Notes under the pieces: generated by a model
What the model was told of the DNA's origin: nothing
Database searches by the model: none
Seen by the model: only the letters and a program-made list of their open reading frames with translations
Shown here: positions 10,621 to 22,200 of the stretch, in pieces
How positions within the stretch are numbered: the first letter of the stretch is position 1
Layout: every line of letters starts with the position of its first letter
Source of the DNA: Patiria pectinifera
Taxonomy: Eukaryota; Echinodermata; Asteroidea; Valvatida; Asterinidae
Length of the DNA: 64,000 nucleotides
Assembly (NCBI GenBank): GCA_029964075.1
Contig: CM057140.1
Coordinates: 6,466,643 to 6,530,642, forward strand
Reading direction: 5' to 3'
Translations under genes and position numbers: made by a program

Positions 10621-12122
10621 AGTATACTTCAAAAGATGTTACTTTATTTTGTAATTATGACTTGTTTGATAAAAAAAAAAAAAAAACGTTTCAGGCAAAC
10701 AGGATGTTTGTCAACTTTCTTTTTGTAGTGTATGCTGCATGTTACCCCGTTGCTCAAAAGGGAGTGAATTCGAAGCAGTGAATTCGAAGCAGGGGCTGGG
10801 CGAAAGTGGTTTTATCAACTGTGAGCCTTCTCCTTTGGTAACAGTGGATCCGTTCTACTCGTCATTCTTGTACACAATAATTCAAAATTATGTGAATAAA
10901 TGCTGTCTGCAGTGCCATGCACACGAAGAAAAGATGGCCTGTTCCTGCCTACCCAGGCTTATATACGGGCCTCGCCTACGGGCTCATTTGAATATCAATA
11001 CATACTTTGAATGTATTGTGTGATCCGCATACCTATCACGTGAAAAGGAATGCAAATCCTCTAAAGACTTGTACGAATGTTATGAAATAGAATTCAGTTT
11101 TGCAATAGATTTCAGGCATGCAACTTTTCCTTGGATCTGCTGATGTCCTTCTTTTGTATTCTCATGTCATTCTGCCTCTCAAAATTGAACAACCCAAAGC
11201 ATTCTAAATTTTGGAACTTCCTCTTTTTTGAGAATTTACAGTTGCATCCCTGAAATTTAGTTACTGGAAGTGATTGAAGCACGATTCATTAGGAGAGCCA
11301 TATATGAACTGTATTGACGACTCGATCGGAATCCCTTTTGTCGTCACGCTGAGTAGGATGGGCGTAAATTCCTCCCGTTCGTGATACATGTTAAACCTGA
11401 GACGGCTTTTTAAACTGGGTGCACATTTTCTTTGTTTTTATCCTAATTAAACCACAGATGGCCCCGCATTGATGATTCATGTAAGCTTGCAATTTGTGAC
11501 TGTTTGTAAGGGATGGCCGGTCCTTTCCCCCTTGGCCCCTACAGGGTTATGGAGACATTGAGTCTGCCTTGCATTTCCATAGGGAGATGAAGCCATATGC
11601 TAAGATATACATGTGGTAGAGTCAATTAAGGCTTAGCAAGTTGGCATTACCAGACATATGATACTCCAAGAAGGCTTCTCTTTGCGGCAATAAATCTTAT
11701 GAACAGGAAAGTTATTTTACTAATTAATACCAAATTGACTTCACACTTCACAAGAAGTAATTTCCGGGCATAAAGTCTTTTTCACAATTGTGGGTGACTC
11801 TACTTTTATTCTCCTTTGTTGGCACCAAACTTTACCATCGGGAGGGTGGCGGGTGGGGGTTCAATAAAGGGCAACATTTTTCCTACCGTGGGAAGTGGGG
11901 TGGGGCTGAATCCTACGTCACTAGACGGCTGTGCATGTGGTTGTCCAAAGTTTGATTTATTGGTACGATTAATTCCCTTCCAGACAGTTTCTTTTGTTAA
12001 ATGTACAATCAGCAAGTAATGAGTATTGACATTGAGGCTCTGATACGGAGCATGATGGTGTATGAAGAGAGGGAAAACATGGGGGAGATGCCCCTCCCTC
12101 CACCCACTGCTGTTCTTGAGGT

Positions 12123-12170
12123 CCTTCGTTCTTGTGCATCGTGCTATAGCACGATGCACAAGAACGAAGG
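12123..12170. repeat. Perfect 48-bp palindrome with no spacer
   Basis: CCTTCGTTCTTGTGCATCGT then GCTA at 12123-12146 is followed immediately by its exact reverse complement at 12147-12170. There are 24-bp arms, no mismatch and no loop. It could extrude as a cruciform. No repeat-element boundary is obvious around it. Confidence 0.95.
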
Positions 12171-12254
12171 TTGCCAAAATATTTCAAGTTTTCTTGCACA
12201 ACGTTAACTGCCATGTCTTTATATCCAAAACAGTAACGGTCTGCTGAACTCCTG

Positions 12255-12405
12255 AGTAAACTAATAGATCCGAGACATAATGACGTCACGCTTTGTTAAC
12301 ATGTGCACTTTCCTTTCGGAGCTCGGTGGCTCTCGTGCCCACCTGGCTCCCATAGAGAAGTGGACATGTAAGTAAAGCATGACGTCATCAGTTCTATTAA
12401 TGACT
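12255..12405. mobile_element. Small inverted-repeat element (MITE-like)
   Basis: The left end (about 12258-12303, with AATGACGTCACGCTTTGTTA and ACATGT) and the right end (about 12366-12405, ACATGTAAGTAAAGCATGAC then GTCAT) are imperfect reverse complements of roughly 40 bp. About 60 bp of unique sequence lies between them. There is no coding capacity. A target duplication could not be defined by eye. Confidence 0.55.
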
Positions 12406-13241
12406 GCAATAGTTTCGTGTACACAGGCCTACATATACACCCTTTTAAACCTTTGTGACTGAATGATTTGATTGATCCAATAAACTGGGCTTGCCATTTT
12501 AAAATGTTAATAAGCTCCAAGATGCTCCAGTTGAAGCTACTTTGGAATCTTATTCTCAGGCGACAGAAAGTTTTTCAATATCCAGAGAGTGGGCGAAAGT
12601 GCCGTCCTGGGCCCCTGGGTTTTACAAAACAGGTTGGTGATAACTTTGGAAAAATCTTTCAGTTTCATTGGTGGATATCGAGTGGGTGCGGCACAAAGCA
12701 ATCACTTTCACATTTAACATGCACATTTAGATACCAAATCCGTCATATTTTGCATGAGAGGGTTGAAATACAAAGATATACATCTAACTATAATTCCAGG
12801 AATCTCTGTGTGTCTGTGTGGGTGTGTGTTTGTACGATGCCCGTGTCATACGCATGTACACAGTACGCGGGATTCACGAATTTTCCGAATGCATTTTCAA
12901 AGCGGCGGGGCCGGGATATATGCGTAGTGTATGTCTGCCTGCTATTTGGATTTGGGCAGATGGTGCCATTTGTCTACATGCAGTCCATATATTCAATAGC
13001 TATGTACGTGGTTCCATCGTTTTCTTTCTTTTTTTTTCTCGAAAAACTACCACAGTGGTATTCTCTTTTTATTAACCTTTCCAAAGGTACTTCACTTGAT
13101 TCGGAATAAACTGTCCAAGACGATGAAAAGTCCCAAGAACTGTGAACGTTAATTTCTTTGCGATTGAGACACCGATGAACATTACAATCAAAGGTAATGT
13201 TTTGAGAGTATTTTCGCATGAAGTGTCTTGCCGAAAAGCTC

Positions 13242-16085
13242 ACAGTTTTTTTTCTGCTACTAAATTATCGTTCTTTTTTTCTGTCGATTTATTAATGTAT
13301 ATCTCGAATACCAACAACTGATTTTTAATATTAAGTGATTGAAAAAACGGCCTGCTGTGAGCTGTTTTTATGCAAAACGAGCAAGCGCATAAACAATATG
13401 GCGCCATGAAAACAGCGGTGGAGAAACGTGTGTTTTTGAAGTTGTTAATTCAAGTTGAATTATAAGCTGCCTGGATAATCCTCATTTAAATAACCAAGAG
13501 AAAAACTTGACAGCGATTGAAAGAGGTAAAGTTGTTTCCTGCTTTACGCTTTAATCATTTTGCATGCCTTTTGTTAGCAGCAATGGACATATTTCCCTGT
13601 GTCGCTGTTGTCATGGGATACAAATAAACCTAGGAATTTCCTTTGGACCTTCGTCCGAGTTCACCACGTATCTGTTCAACACCAGCAAGAAGTCCTCTGG
13701 ATTGAAACAGTGAACGTTTTTATTCTGATTTTTAAAACAGTTTGAAAGAAAATCTATATTTAAGATCGATATCGCTCTGCACTTTCTACTAGTGTAATAT
13801 AGCTCCTTCATGCTGGACCGCAGTTTGGAGCGAAACTCTACCTAGTCATTTAATCATATAGAGAAAACTTCAATATACAGCAACTGTAGGAGGTAAAGTT
13901 GCTTACTGCTTTACGCTCCAATAATCGTGCATGCCTTTGTTAGCAACAATGGCTCCATTTCCATGTGATGATGCTGTCATGGGGTAAAAAATAAACCTGG
14001 GAATTTCCGCTGGACCTCCGTCCGAGTTCATTACCACGTATCTGTTCAAGATCTGCAAGAGGTACTCTGGATTGAAACAGTGAACGTTTTTATTCTGATT
14101 TTTAATACAGTTTGAAAAAAAATCAATATTTAAGATCGATATCACTCTGCAGTTTCTACTATAGTGTAATAGCTCCTTCATGCTGGACCGCAGTTTGGAG
14201 CGAAACTCTACCTAGTCATTTAAATCATATAGAGAAAACTTCAATATACAGCAATTGGAAGAGTTAAAGTTGTTTACTGCTTTACGCTTCAATAATTGTG
14301 CATGCCTTTGTTAGCAACAATGGCTCCATTTCCATGTGACGATGCTGTCATGGGGTAAAAAATAAACCTGGGAATTTCCGCTGGACCTCCATCGAGTTCA
14401 TTACCACGTAACTGTTCAAGACCTGTATTTAACAAGTGCTCTCGATTGAAACAGTCAGTGTTTTTTTTTCTAATTTTAAATACCGTTGAAAGAAAAGTGG
14501 GATTTAAGATCAATGCACACTGCAATGTAAAGCCAACCATACTTGAAGCCAGACGGTCTATGCAGTACGCGGCAGCTCACATTCTTTTCTGCTACTAAAT
14601 TATCGGGGTTTTTTTCTGTCGATTTATTAATATATATCTCGAATACCAACAACTGATTTGTAATATTAAGTGATTGAAAAAACGGCCTGCTGTGAGCTGT
14701 TTTTATGCAAAACGAGCAAGCGCATAAACAATATGGCGCCATGAAAACAGCGGTGGAGAAACGTATGTTTTTCAAGTTGTTAATTCAAGTTGAATTATAA
14801 GCTGCCTGGATAATTTAATTTAAATCATAAAGAGAAAAACTTGAGAGCAATTTAAAGAGGTAAAGTTCTTTTCTGCTTTACGCTTTAATCATTTTGCATG
14901 CCTTTTGTTAGCAGCAATGGACATATTTCCCTGTGTCGCTGTTGTCATGGGATACAAATAAACCTAGGAATTTCCCTTGGACCTTCGTCCGAGTTCACCA
15001 CGTATCTGTTCAACACCTGCAAGAAGTCCTCTGGATTGAAACAGTGAACGTTTTTATTCTGATTTTTAAAACAGTTTGAAAGAAAATCTATATTTAAGAT
15101 CGATATCACTCTGCAGTTTCTACTAGTGTAATATAGGTCCTTCATGCTGGACCGCAGTTTGGAGCGAAACTCTACCTAGTCATTTAATCATATAGAGAAA
15201 ACTTCAATATACAGCAACTGTAGGAGGTAAAGTTGCTTACTGCTTTACGCTCCAATAATCGTGCATGCCTTTGTTAGCAACAATGGCTCCATTTCCATGT
15301 GACGATGCTGTCATGGGGTAAAAAATAAACCTGGGAATTTCCGCTGGACCTCCGTCCGAGTTCATTACCACGTAGCGGTTCAAGACCTGTATTTAACAAG
15401 TGCTCTCGATTGAAACAGTCAGTGTTTTTATTCTGATTTTTAATACATTTGAAAGAAAAGTGGGATTTAAAATCAATGCACACTGCAATGTAAAGCCAAC
15501 CATACTTGAAGCCAGACGGTCTATGCAGTACACGGCAGTCCGCGTGTATACAGGCATGGAGCGTGGTTGGTACATGCAGTTCATTTTAGCTTTGGCAATG
15601 TTGCACTATGCGACTCTTATTTTGACGGTTCATGCAAGCAAGGAAGCGTGTGAGGTGTTTGAGTGTAGCGACCACGGGCCTCGTATAGTTGACTGCAGTG
15701 ATAGAGGTCAGATAGAGCTACCGTATAAACTAATATAAGATGGAATTTTGAGTCGGGGTGATATAAATCAAAACTAAAGTTGTTTCTTGCTTTACGATGC
15801 AATTAGTTTGCAGGTCTGCTGTTAACAACAATGGATCATTTTTGTCACGATGTTGTCATTGACTACAAAATAAACCTTGGAATTTCCCTTGGACCCCCGT
15901 CCAGCTTTTACCATGCAGCTCTTTAAGACCTGCAACAAATGATCTCGACTGAAACAGGAAGTGCTTTTGTTCAGATTTATTAAACACAGTACGTTGAAAG
16001 CAAATCGAGATTTACCTTCGATAACACACTGCAGTGTCAACCCAACCATACTTGAAACCAGACGGTAGATGCAACACCGGCGTAC
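13242..16085. repeat. Higher-order tandem array upstream of gene 2 exon 1
   Basis: Six degenerate copies of a 320-365 bp unit lie at about 13519-13887, 13888-14253, 14254-14578, 14855-15217, 15218-15540 and 15770-16085. Landmarks are CTGCTTTACGCT, GCATGCCTTT, GTTAGCA.CAATGG and GATTGAAACAG. A separate 240-bp block occurs twice, before unit 1 (about 13242-13485) and before unit 4 (about 14585-14812). Units 5 and 6 are followed by exon-1 sequences. Units 3 and 5 share the same 3' end (TATGCAGTAC.CGGCAG), but unit 3 then jumps to the 240-bp block, which marks the recombination junction. Confidence 0.9.
15556..15738 (+). pseudogene. Decayed duplicate of gene 2 exon 1 (signal peptide + LRRNT)
   Basis: Opens with ATG at 15556 and encodes MERGWYMQFILALAMLHYAT and a following segment nearly identical to gene 2 exon 1, including the [16 protein letters not shown] cap motif (first Cys replaced, FECSDHGPR). 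After DCSDRG the copy diverges, hits TAA at 15736-15738, and has no GT donor at the expected place. It lies 545 bp upstream of the intact exon and follows the same upstream repeat unit. It may be a dead alternative first exon. A short secreted peptide is possible but unsupported. Confidence 0.75.
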
Positions 16086-16100
16086 AGCGTGTATACAGGC

Positions 16101-16297
16101 ATGGAGCGGGGTTGGTACATGCGGTTCATTTTAGGTCTGATGATGTTGCACTGTGCGACTGTAACCTTGACGGTTCATGCAAGCAAGGAAGCGTGTGAGG
16201 TGTGTGAGTGTAGCGACCACGGGCCTCGCACAGTTGACTGCAGCGATAGAGGTCTGATGGAGTTTCCGAAGGGGATACCAAACGACACCAAAGTCCT
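16101..16297 (+). CDS. Gene 2 exon 1: signal peptide and LRRNT
   Basis: Encodes a hydrophobic leader ([19 protein letters not shown]) and the N-terminal LRR cap, with cysteines in [20 protein letters not shown] and then [11 protein letters not shown]. The donor is CT|GTAAGT, phase 2. It follows the last unit of the upstream tandem array. Confidence 0.85.
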
Positions 16298-19200
16298 GTA
16301 AGTGAAACAATTATTATTGCTGGCACTACAACGTACTTGTTTTACCTTTCTGACTGACGACCCCCCCCCAAAAAAAATGACTCCCTGTCTCGTTTTTGTC
16401 TACCCCCGTTTTTCCCCAAGAACATCATGGGAAAGAGAAAACCGGAGACAATTTTGGTAAACAAAAACCAAAAGAGAAGAATCGAATCAATCTTGTACTG
16501 AACCTTAAATTGAAATCCTTCACTGTACATAAAATGAAATCTTTTACTGTACAATACAATGACTGGAGAACTACTGAAATGGCCTTAAACTGCAAAATAT
16601 ATTCGTATACGTATGAAATAGATTTGAACAGGGACTTCAGATGATGGTCCCCGTCCCCGTTATTCGATTTTTTCCACGGTCGATATATCTAAGCACACAA
16701 ATTTATGCGACCCTGCGACCCAGCCAATCGGAGTCGACTAAATCGTGACGTCATTAAATTTCGAAATCTGGCCTAAAGTTGTGATTTTTCAATTCAAATG
16801 CAGTGGTTTGTTTTATTTGTAATACAACAATGGCTGGGCATAGATCTATTAGACAAGCTTGGCACTGTGTAAGATAATACACAGCGCATGACCGCAGCCT
16901 GCCTTTGCTCAATTCACAGCACATAATTGTCGTGCTCGGGTTGCGATGTCTATGACGCAACAACGGTTTAATGACCAAATAGCCTATATAGAAAGCGCCC
17001 ATTGATTGGTCAAGATCTAGAGGTCAAGAGGCGGTTGTCTTCCATCATTAATCGTCAAATCTGATCATAGACTACCAAAAACAAACCAATCCCCCCCCCC
17101 CTTCTCCGCGACTGCTGACTGACTGACTGCTCCTGACAAGCTGGGTGGTGGTTTCAGATAGGATGACCCTGCAACAACGAAGCAGCCAAGAGTCTTTTAG
17201 TATCTTTCTGACTGACTGACTGCTCCTTGTGAGCCGGGCAGTGCAATCATGTAACGCCGATGAATGCACTGCAACCCCTAGGTGTAGACCAGATGGATGA
17301 CAACACAGCAGTGAATAGCCATTCACAATCAATTGAATAGTATGTTGTGATCTTGTACCAGCTTTACTAGGGTTGCTTTGTCTTGTTTATTTTGAGTTGA
17401 TTTCATTGCATAATTGATTACAACAAAGCAAGCATTTCTTGAAATAAAAAGCTCGTATAACTTTTCTTTTTCCAAATTCAACTTCGACACTGCAGGCTTA
17501 TGTCAAGTTGTGCTTAAAATATTTTTCTTGAACTTTCATCCCGAAAATGATTCAGTTGAGGAAGGAATTTCGCATTAATATACAATATATGCTAATAGCG
17601 GCCTATAATAAAGCCTTGAATGCACAATGTTCATTTTCAGAAACCTTGCCGAGAATGTCTTGAAGAAGATACCTAAGAATGGTTTCTTGGACCTTCCGCA
17701 CCTTATTTTGCTGTAAGTACATTGCTTATTGTTCTAATGGGTGGCATGCCACAAAGCAAACAACGCCCTTGGCCTTCTGTATAAAATAATATTTTTAATT
17801 AGCACTTCAATTGCCTTGTAGAAACATGTTATCAACACCGTTTCGTTTGTTTTGAATTGACCTGTTCTCAGATTAGTTTTACACAGCAGTAAGTACATAC
17901 GCTTACTGACATGGAAAGAATCATTACAGCTTGCAAGCCACATGAGAATGGATCCAGATATATTGGATATTTTACATCATTTGTTTTTACTGAGTTACAC
18001 ATGTATACCCGATCTCTTTAAAATATAATTAGTCCTGATTGCAAAGTTCCAATTTGTACGTATTTCTTTTACGAAACAAATTCCACTATATTCCAACCTC
18101 GTCTAGAAGAGTAACTTTATTTTCAACCTTGTTTCCCGGAAAAAAAATATTTTCGGAATTTGTTTTCCCTGTATATTGATTGCACACAGCAACAGCAAGT
18201 AATGTTTGTTGTGAATTATCACGTTCACGCCACCTCATCAAGAGCCCCCATATCCATTTTGCTTATTTTTATGTTGTGCTGCCGTTTTTACTGCAGGCAC
18301 GACCCTAAAAAGGTAAATTTGGGATGGCGCCATTTTCCGGCATGAATATGAACATCTCTGCCAAGTTTCACGTTTTTATGCAAAGGTGCACAATTCATCG
18401 ATATTTTGTCACATATCCGCTGGACTAATAATGGTTTGATAAGATTGCTACTTTTCAATTTAAAAGGCACTGTAAGCGCAAGAAGGCACCAGATTATTAC
18501 TTATTTGCATATGTGTGCATAGCCTTGGTCAAGGCGCTTGTCCCTAGGGTATTCGGCGGCATATCTTTGCCGCACACTTCAAACAGAACAACGAAGACTA
18601 AAATATTCTCCAGAAACCATGAGAAAACGTCGCGCGACACTATTATACCGACTGCCGTTGACCAAAAAAATTGGCCAACAAATATATCAAATTTACCTCA
18701 AAACGACCTCCTGAAATACAAGGAGAGATCGATGATTAAAATCGAGGAACTACAGATTGCTTACGTGTTGGATGAAAAGTGAAATTTCCCGTTCCGAGAG
18801 CGCCCCTCGCGATCAATCGTGAACACGCTAAATTTCCGACTCGTGTTTGAACAACACGGTGTGGACGTACGTGCCCAGCGTTAATTCGATGGTCCTAGCG
18901 CGATTCCGTTACCGAGTGCGATTCATCGATTATGATAATGAGTAGACTGGATCTCGCTTGCACACACAAGTGCATTTCGAACTATGATACGGAGTCGGGA
19001 ACTAGGGCAGCTATCAGCGGAAACCAGTTAAAGCTAGTTCCCGACCCCATATCATCGTTCGAAAGCACTTAGTGTACAAACGAGATCCAGTCTGCTCATT
19101 ATCATAATCAATGCATCGCCCTCGGTAACGGAATCGCGCTGGGACCATCAGATGAACGCTGGACACGCACGTCCACATCGCATTGTTCAAACACGAGTTG

Positions 19201-22200
19201 GAAATTTATCGTGTTGACGATCGCGATGGAAGTTCTCGGAATTGAACGGGAAATTTCATTTTCATCCGACTCGTAAGCAAACTTTACTACCTCAATTTTA
19301 ATCATCGATCTCTCCTTGTACCTCAGGAGGCGTATCTAGTAATTTGGAGGCCGTTTTTAGGTAAATCTGGTGTTTTTGTTGGCCAATGTTGGTTTTCTTG
19401 GGGTCAACGGCAGTCGGCAGAATAGTGTCGCACGACGTTTTCTCATGGTTTCTGGAAAATCGCCACCAAAATCATCGAAAAATTTCCTATTTTTGTCTTC
19501 GTTGGTTTTTTTTTTAAGTCGAGTACATGTACTAGCTTCATGAACGTCTGCTGCATCGTATGAGGTATGAATTATGGAATCTGGGTCGGAATAATATAGG
19601 GAAAATAACCGTTTTTGTAATGCACTGGGGATGTACAGTCCGAGATTTTGGGATTCTTACGACCCGGTGATTGTAACGTAGTTTTGACTCGAGCTCTAAT
19701 GCCATAGGCATTAGAGCTGGAGTTACTCAAGCTAAGTAACTATAGGCAATATTGAGTGAAAATGTACATTTTTCTAAGAATCCCTTTTTTTCTACCAGTT
19801 TTTGCTCGTAGAAGGTACAATTTTGAATATTTGTCAAGTGCCCAACACCACACACACCTACATCACACATCATTTGAGAGCCTAACATGTCTACTTTTAG
19901 ATTAGGCATAATGTGGAACTGTCAAACGAGGGAAAATTTGTCTTTTGGCTCATTTTGGTCTAAAAGTCACAATTTTGGGTCAAAAATATGATTTTACAAA
20001 TGTTATATTCTATATACCTGTGGGACCAGCCTGAACCATCGAGGAAAGTTTTACACCAAATTGACGTTCCATAAATTCACAAATACCATATTAAGATTAT
20101 AAAATGTAAAGTAACTAAAGGCAATATTGAGTAAAAATGTGATTTTTTTTCTCAAAATCGTGTTTGTTTTTAAGGGGGACATTAAGGTAGCATTTTGTTA
20201 TTTGTCCGTTGCCAAACATTACACACCTACATCATGTAAGGAACACAATTGGTTAAATTTGGTATTTCAGCAAATTATGCCTTTTTATCAGCAAGCAAAT
20301 AAAAAAATCGATCATAGATCATTTTCACAATAACTTGACTACGACTTAGTGTATTTCTCGCCAATTTTATTTAATAATTGTAGACATCTATGGAGCAAGT
20401 CCCATCCATGGAAGCAAGTTGTACAGCTAAATGTATATAATCTCCCATAAATTCACTACAGAAATCTTAGTATTACAAAATGTACAGTAACTATAGACAC
20501 TATTGAGTCAAAATGGTTTTCTCAGAATCGTATTTCTAAAAAGCAAAATAAAATGCTGAACTGCACAAATTTATATTTAGGCATAAGATGGAACTGATGA
20601 GTGACATTTTTTTTTTATAAGAATATGACTTGTTGCTACAATCCTGGCCAAATCTTGCTGGGCCCCCGTTCAATGTTGTCTCTCATTGCGCGATGTGTGC
20701 TCCATCAGCTGGAAACACAACATTGACCGGGGGAGTGGGTGACCGTGGCAGGCTCAGGAAGTGTCCCAACCATTTTGGCCGGGATTGTAGCATGAACTCT
20801 TGTCAGTGCTGGAGGTGTTTCTCTTATATACATCTGAAAAATGTCCCTAATTTGTAGCAATGTTAAAGATGTAGCAGGTCTGTTTAGTTCACAAGACAGT
20901 AGAGTAGATACCTGAATGTGTCTGCATGTTTCATCCTTGAATGCAGCTTGGTACTGCGGCGCTGCGAGCGTGGCTGCCCTTAATTCAGGTCGCCCTGGCC
21001 TCTTGACTTAAACCTTTGGTGAGCGAAGACGAGCAGTGATCTCAGTGACCTAGGGAATGTGTCCGTTGGGAAGGCCGTATGCCGCCATCACGTACAAAGT
21101 GGTCTCCTTAAGGATGTACAATTAAGGGAAGGTCACGAACTGACCGACTGAACAAACGATGAATGCACAAACACTGACCCATTTATTTATCAGACAACAT
21201 GATACTTTGTGGTTCAAAAGTGCAGTTGGCTAAAATAGATATCCCATCTGTTAACATAGATAATTCCATCATTTACATTTCGGATTCTTGTAGAAATTTA
21301 GGCGTTATGTTTGATTCATATATGTCCATGTCTGTTCAAGTATCTGCTATTTGTAAATATGTTCGGTATCATTCGCGTAACCTTGGTACAATCAGAAAAT
21401 ACTTAACTCGTTCAGCCACTGAAAAAATTGTTCCTGCCCTGATATCATCCCGTTTAGACTTCTGCAACTCACTTCTTTATGATTTACCCAAAACACAGCT
21501 TGCCCGATTACAGAAACTCCAGAACACAGCTGCTCGCATAGTTACTCTAACTAGTTGTAAAACTCACATAACGCCAGTTCTGCGTTCCCTCCATTGGCTG
21601 CCAGTACAGTTTCGAATAGTTTTCAAATTACTTTTGCTTGTTTTTCATTGCTTACAAGGTTCTGCCCCTGGATATAATTCTGATTTGCTCATTTCTTACA
21701 ACCCTGCTAGGTACCTCAGGTCTTCAAATTCGTCCCTGCTTGTTGTGCCTAAAACTATTAAATCTTGGGGGGACCGTTCATTTTCTCATGCTGGACCTAT
21801 GTTATGGAACAAACTTCCTCAAAATATTCGTGATAGTGCTACTTCCCATGAGTTTAAATGTGCTCTGAAGACCCACCTATTCCAAACAGCATTTCATTAA
21901 TCATCCAGTTTGATTTCACTCTCATATGTACTGTTTCATATTCATGTATTTTCATTTGTGCGTAGTTTTCTTCCCTGCTGTTTTTGATGTTCATGTTTAT
22001 TTGTTTGTTTCTCTGCGCCTTGAGCATCTAATCAAGATGGATTTGGCGCATTATAAATGCTCTTTATTATTAACATGTAGCCCACGAGGTAGCAAGACGT
22101 ACACCGACCAAGCTTCAGATCCCCGGTGTGTCTCCGGCTTGCCCAGTCGTTAGCACGTCGGTGCAGCAACACGACAACGCACACTGTTCTGTTCTCCACG

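Larger units (their letters stand above)
10621..13240. other. Intergenic, no gene recognised; contains a palindrome and a small inverted-repeat element
   Basis: The longest open frame (12468-13109) runs through GT-rich and T-rich simple sequence and has no domain, so I do not call it. Two structural features inside (12123-12170 and 12255-12405) are listed separately. Confidence 0.4.

Noticed and set aside
12468-13109. 213-codon open frame
   Set aside because: Runs through GT-rich and T-rich simple sequence, has no domain, signal or neighbouring exon support.
18295-18312. Micro-exon after CTGCAG at about 18297 with GTAAAT donor
   Set aside because: About 15 bases, breaks the LRR periodicity, and has no counterpart in the duplicated block.
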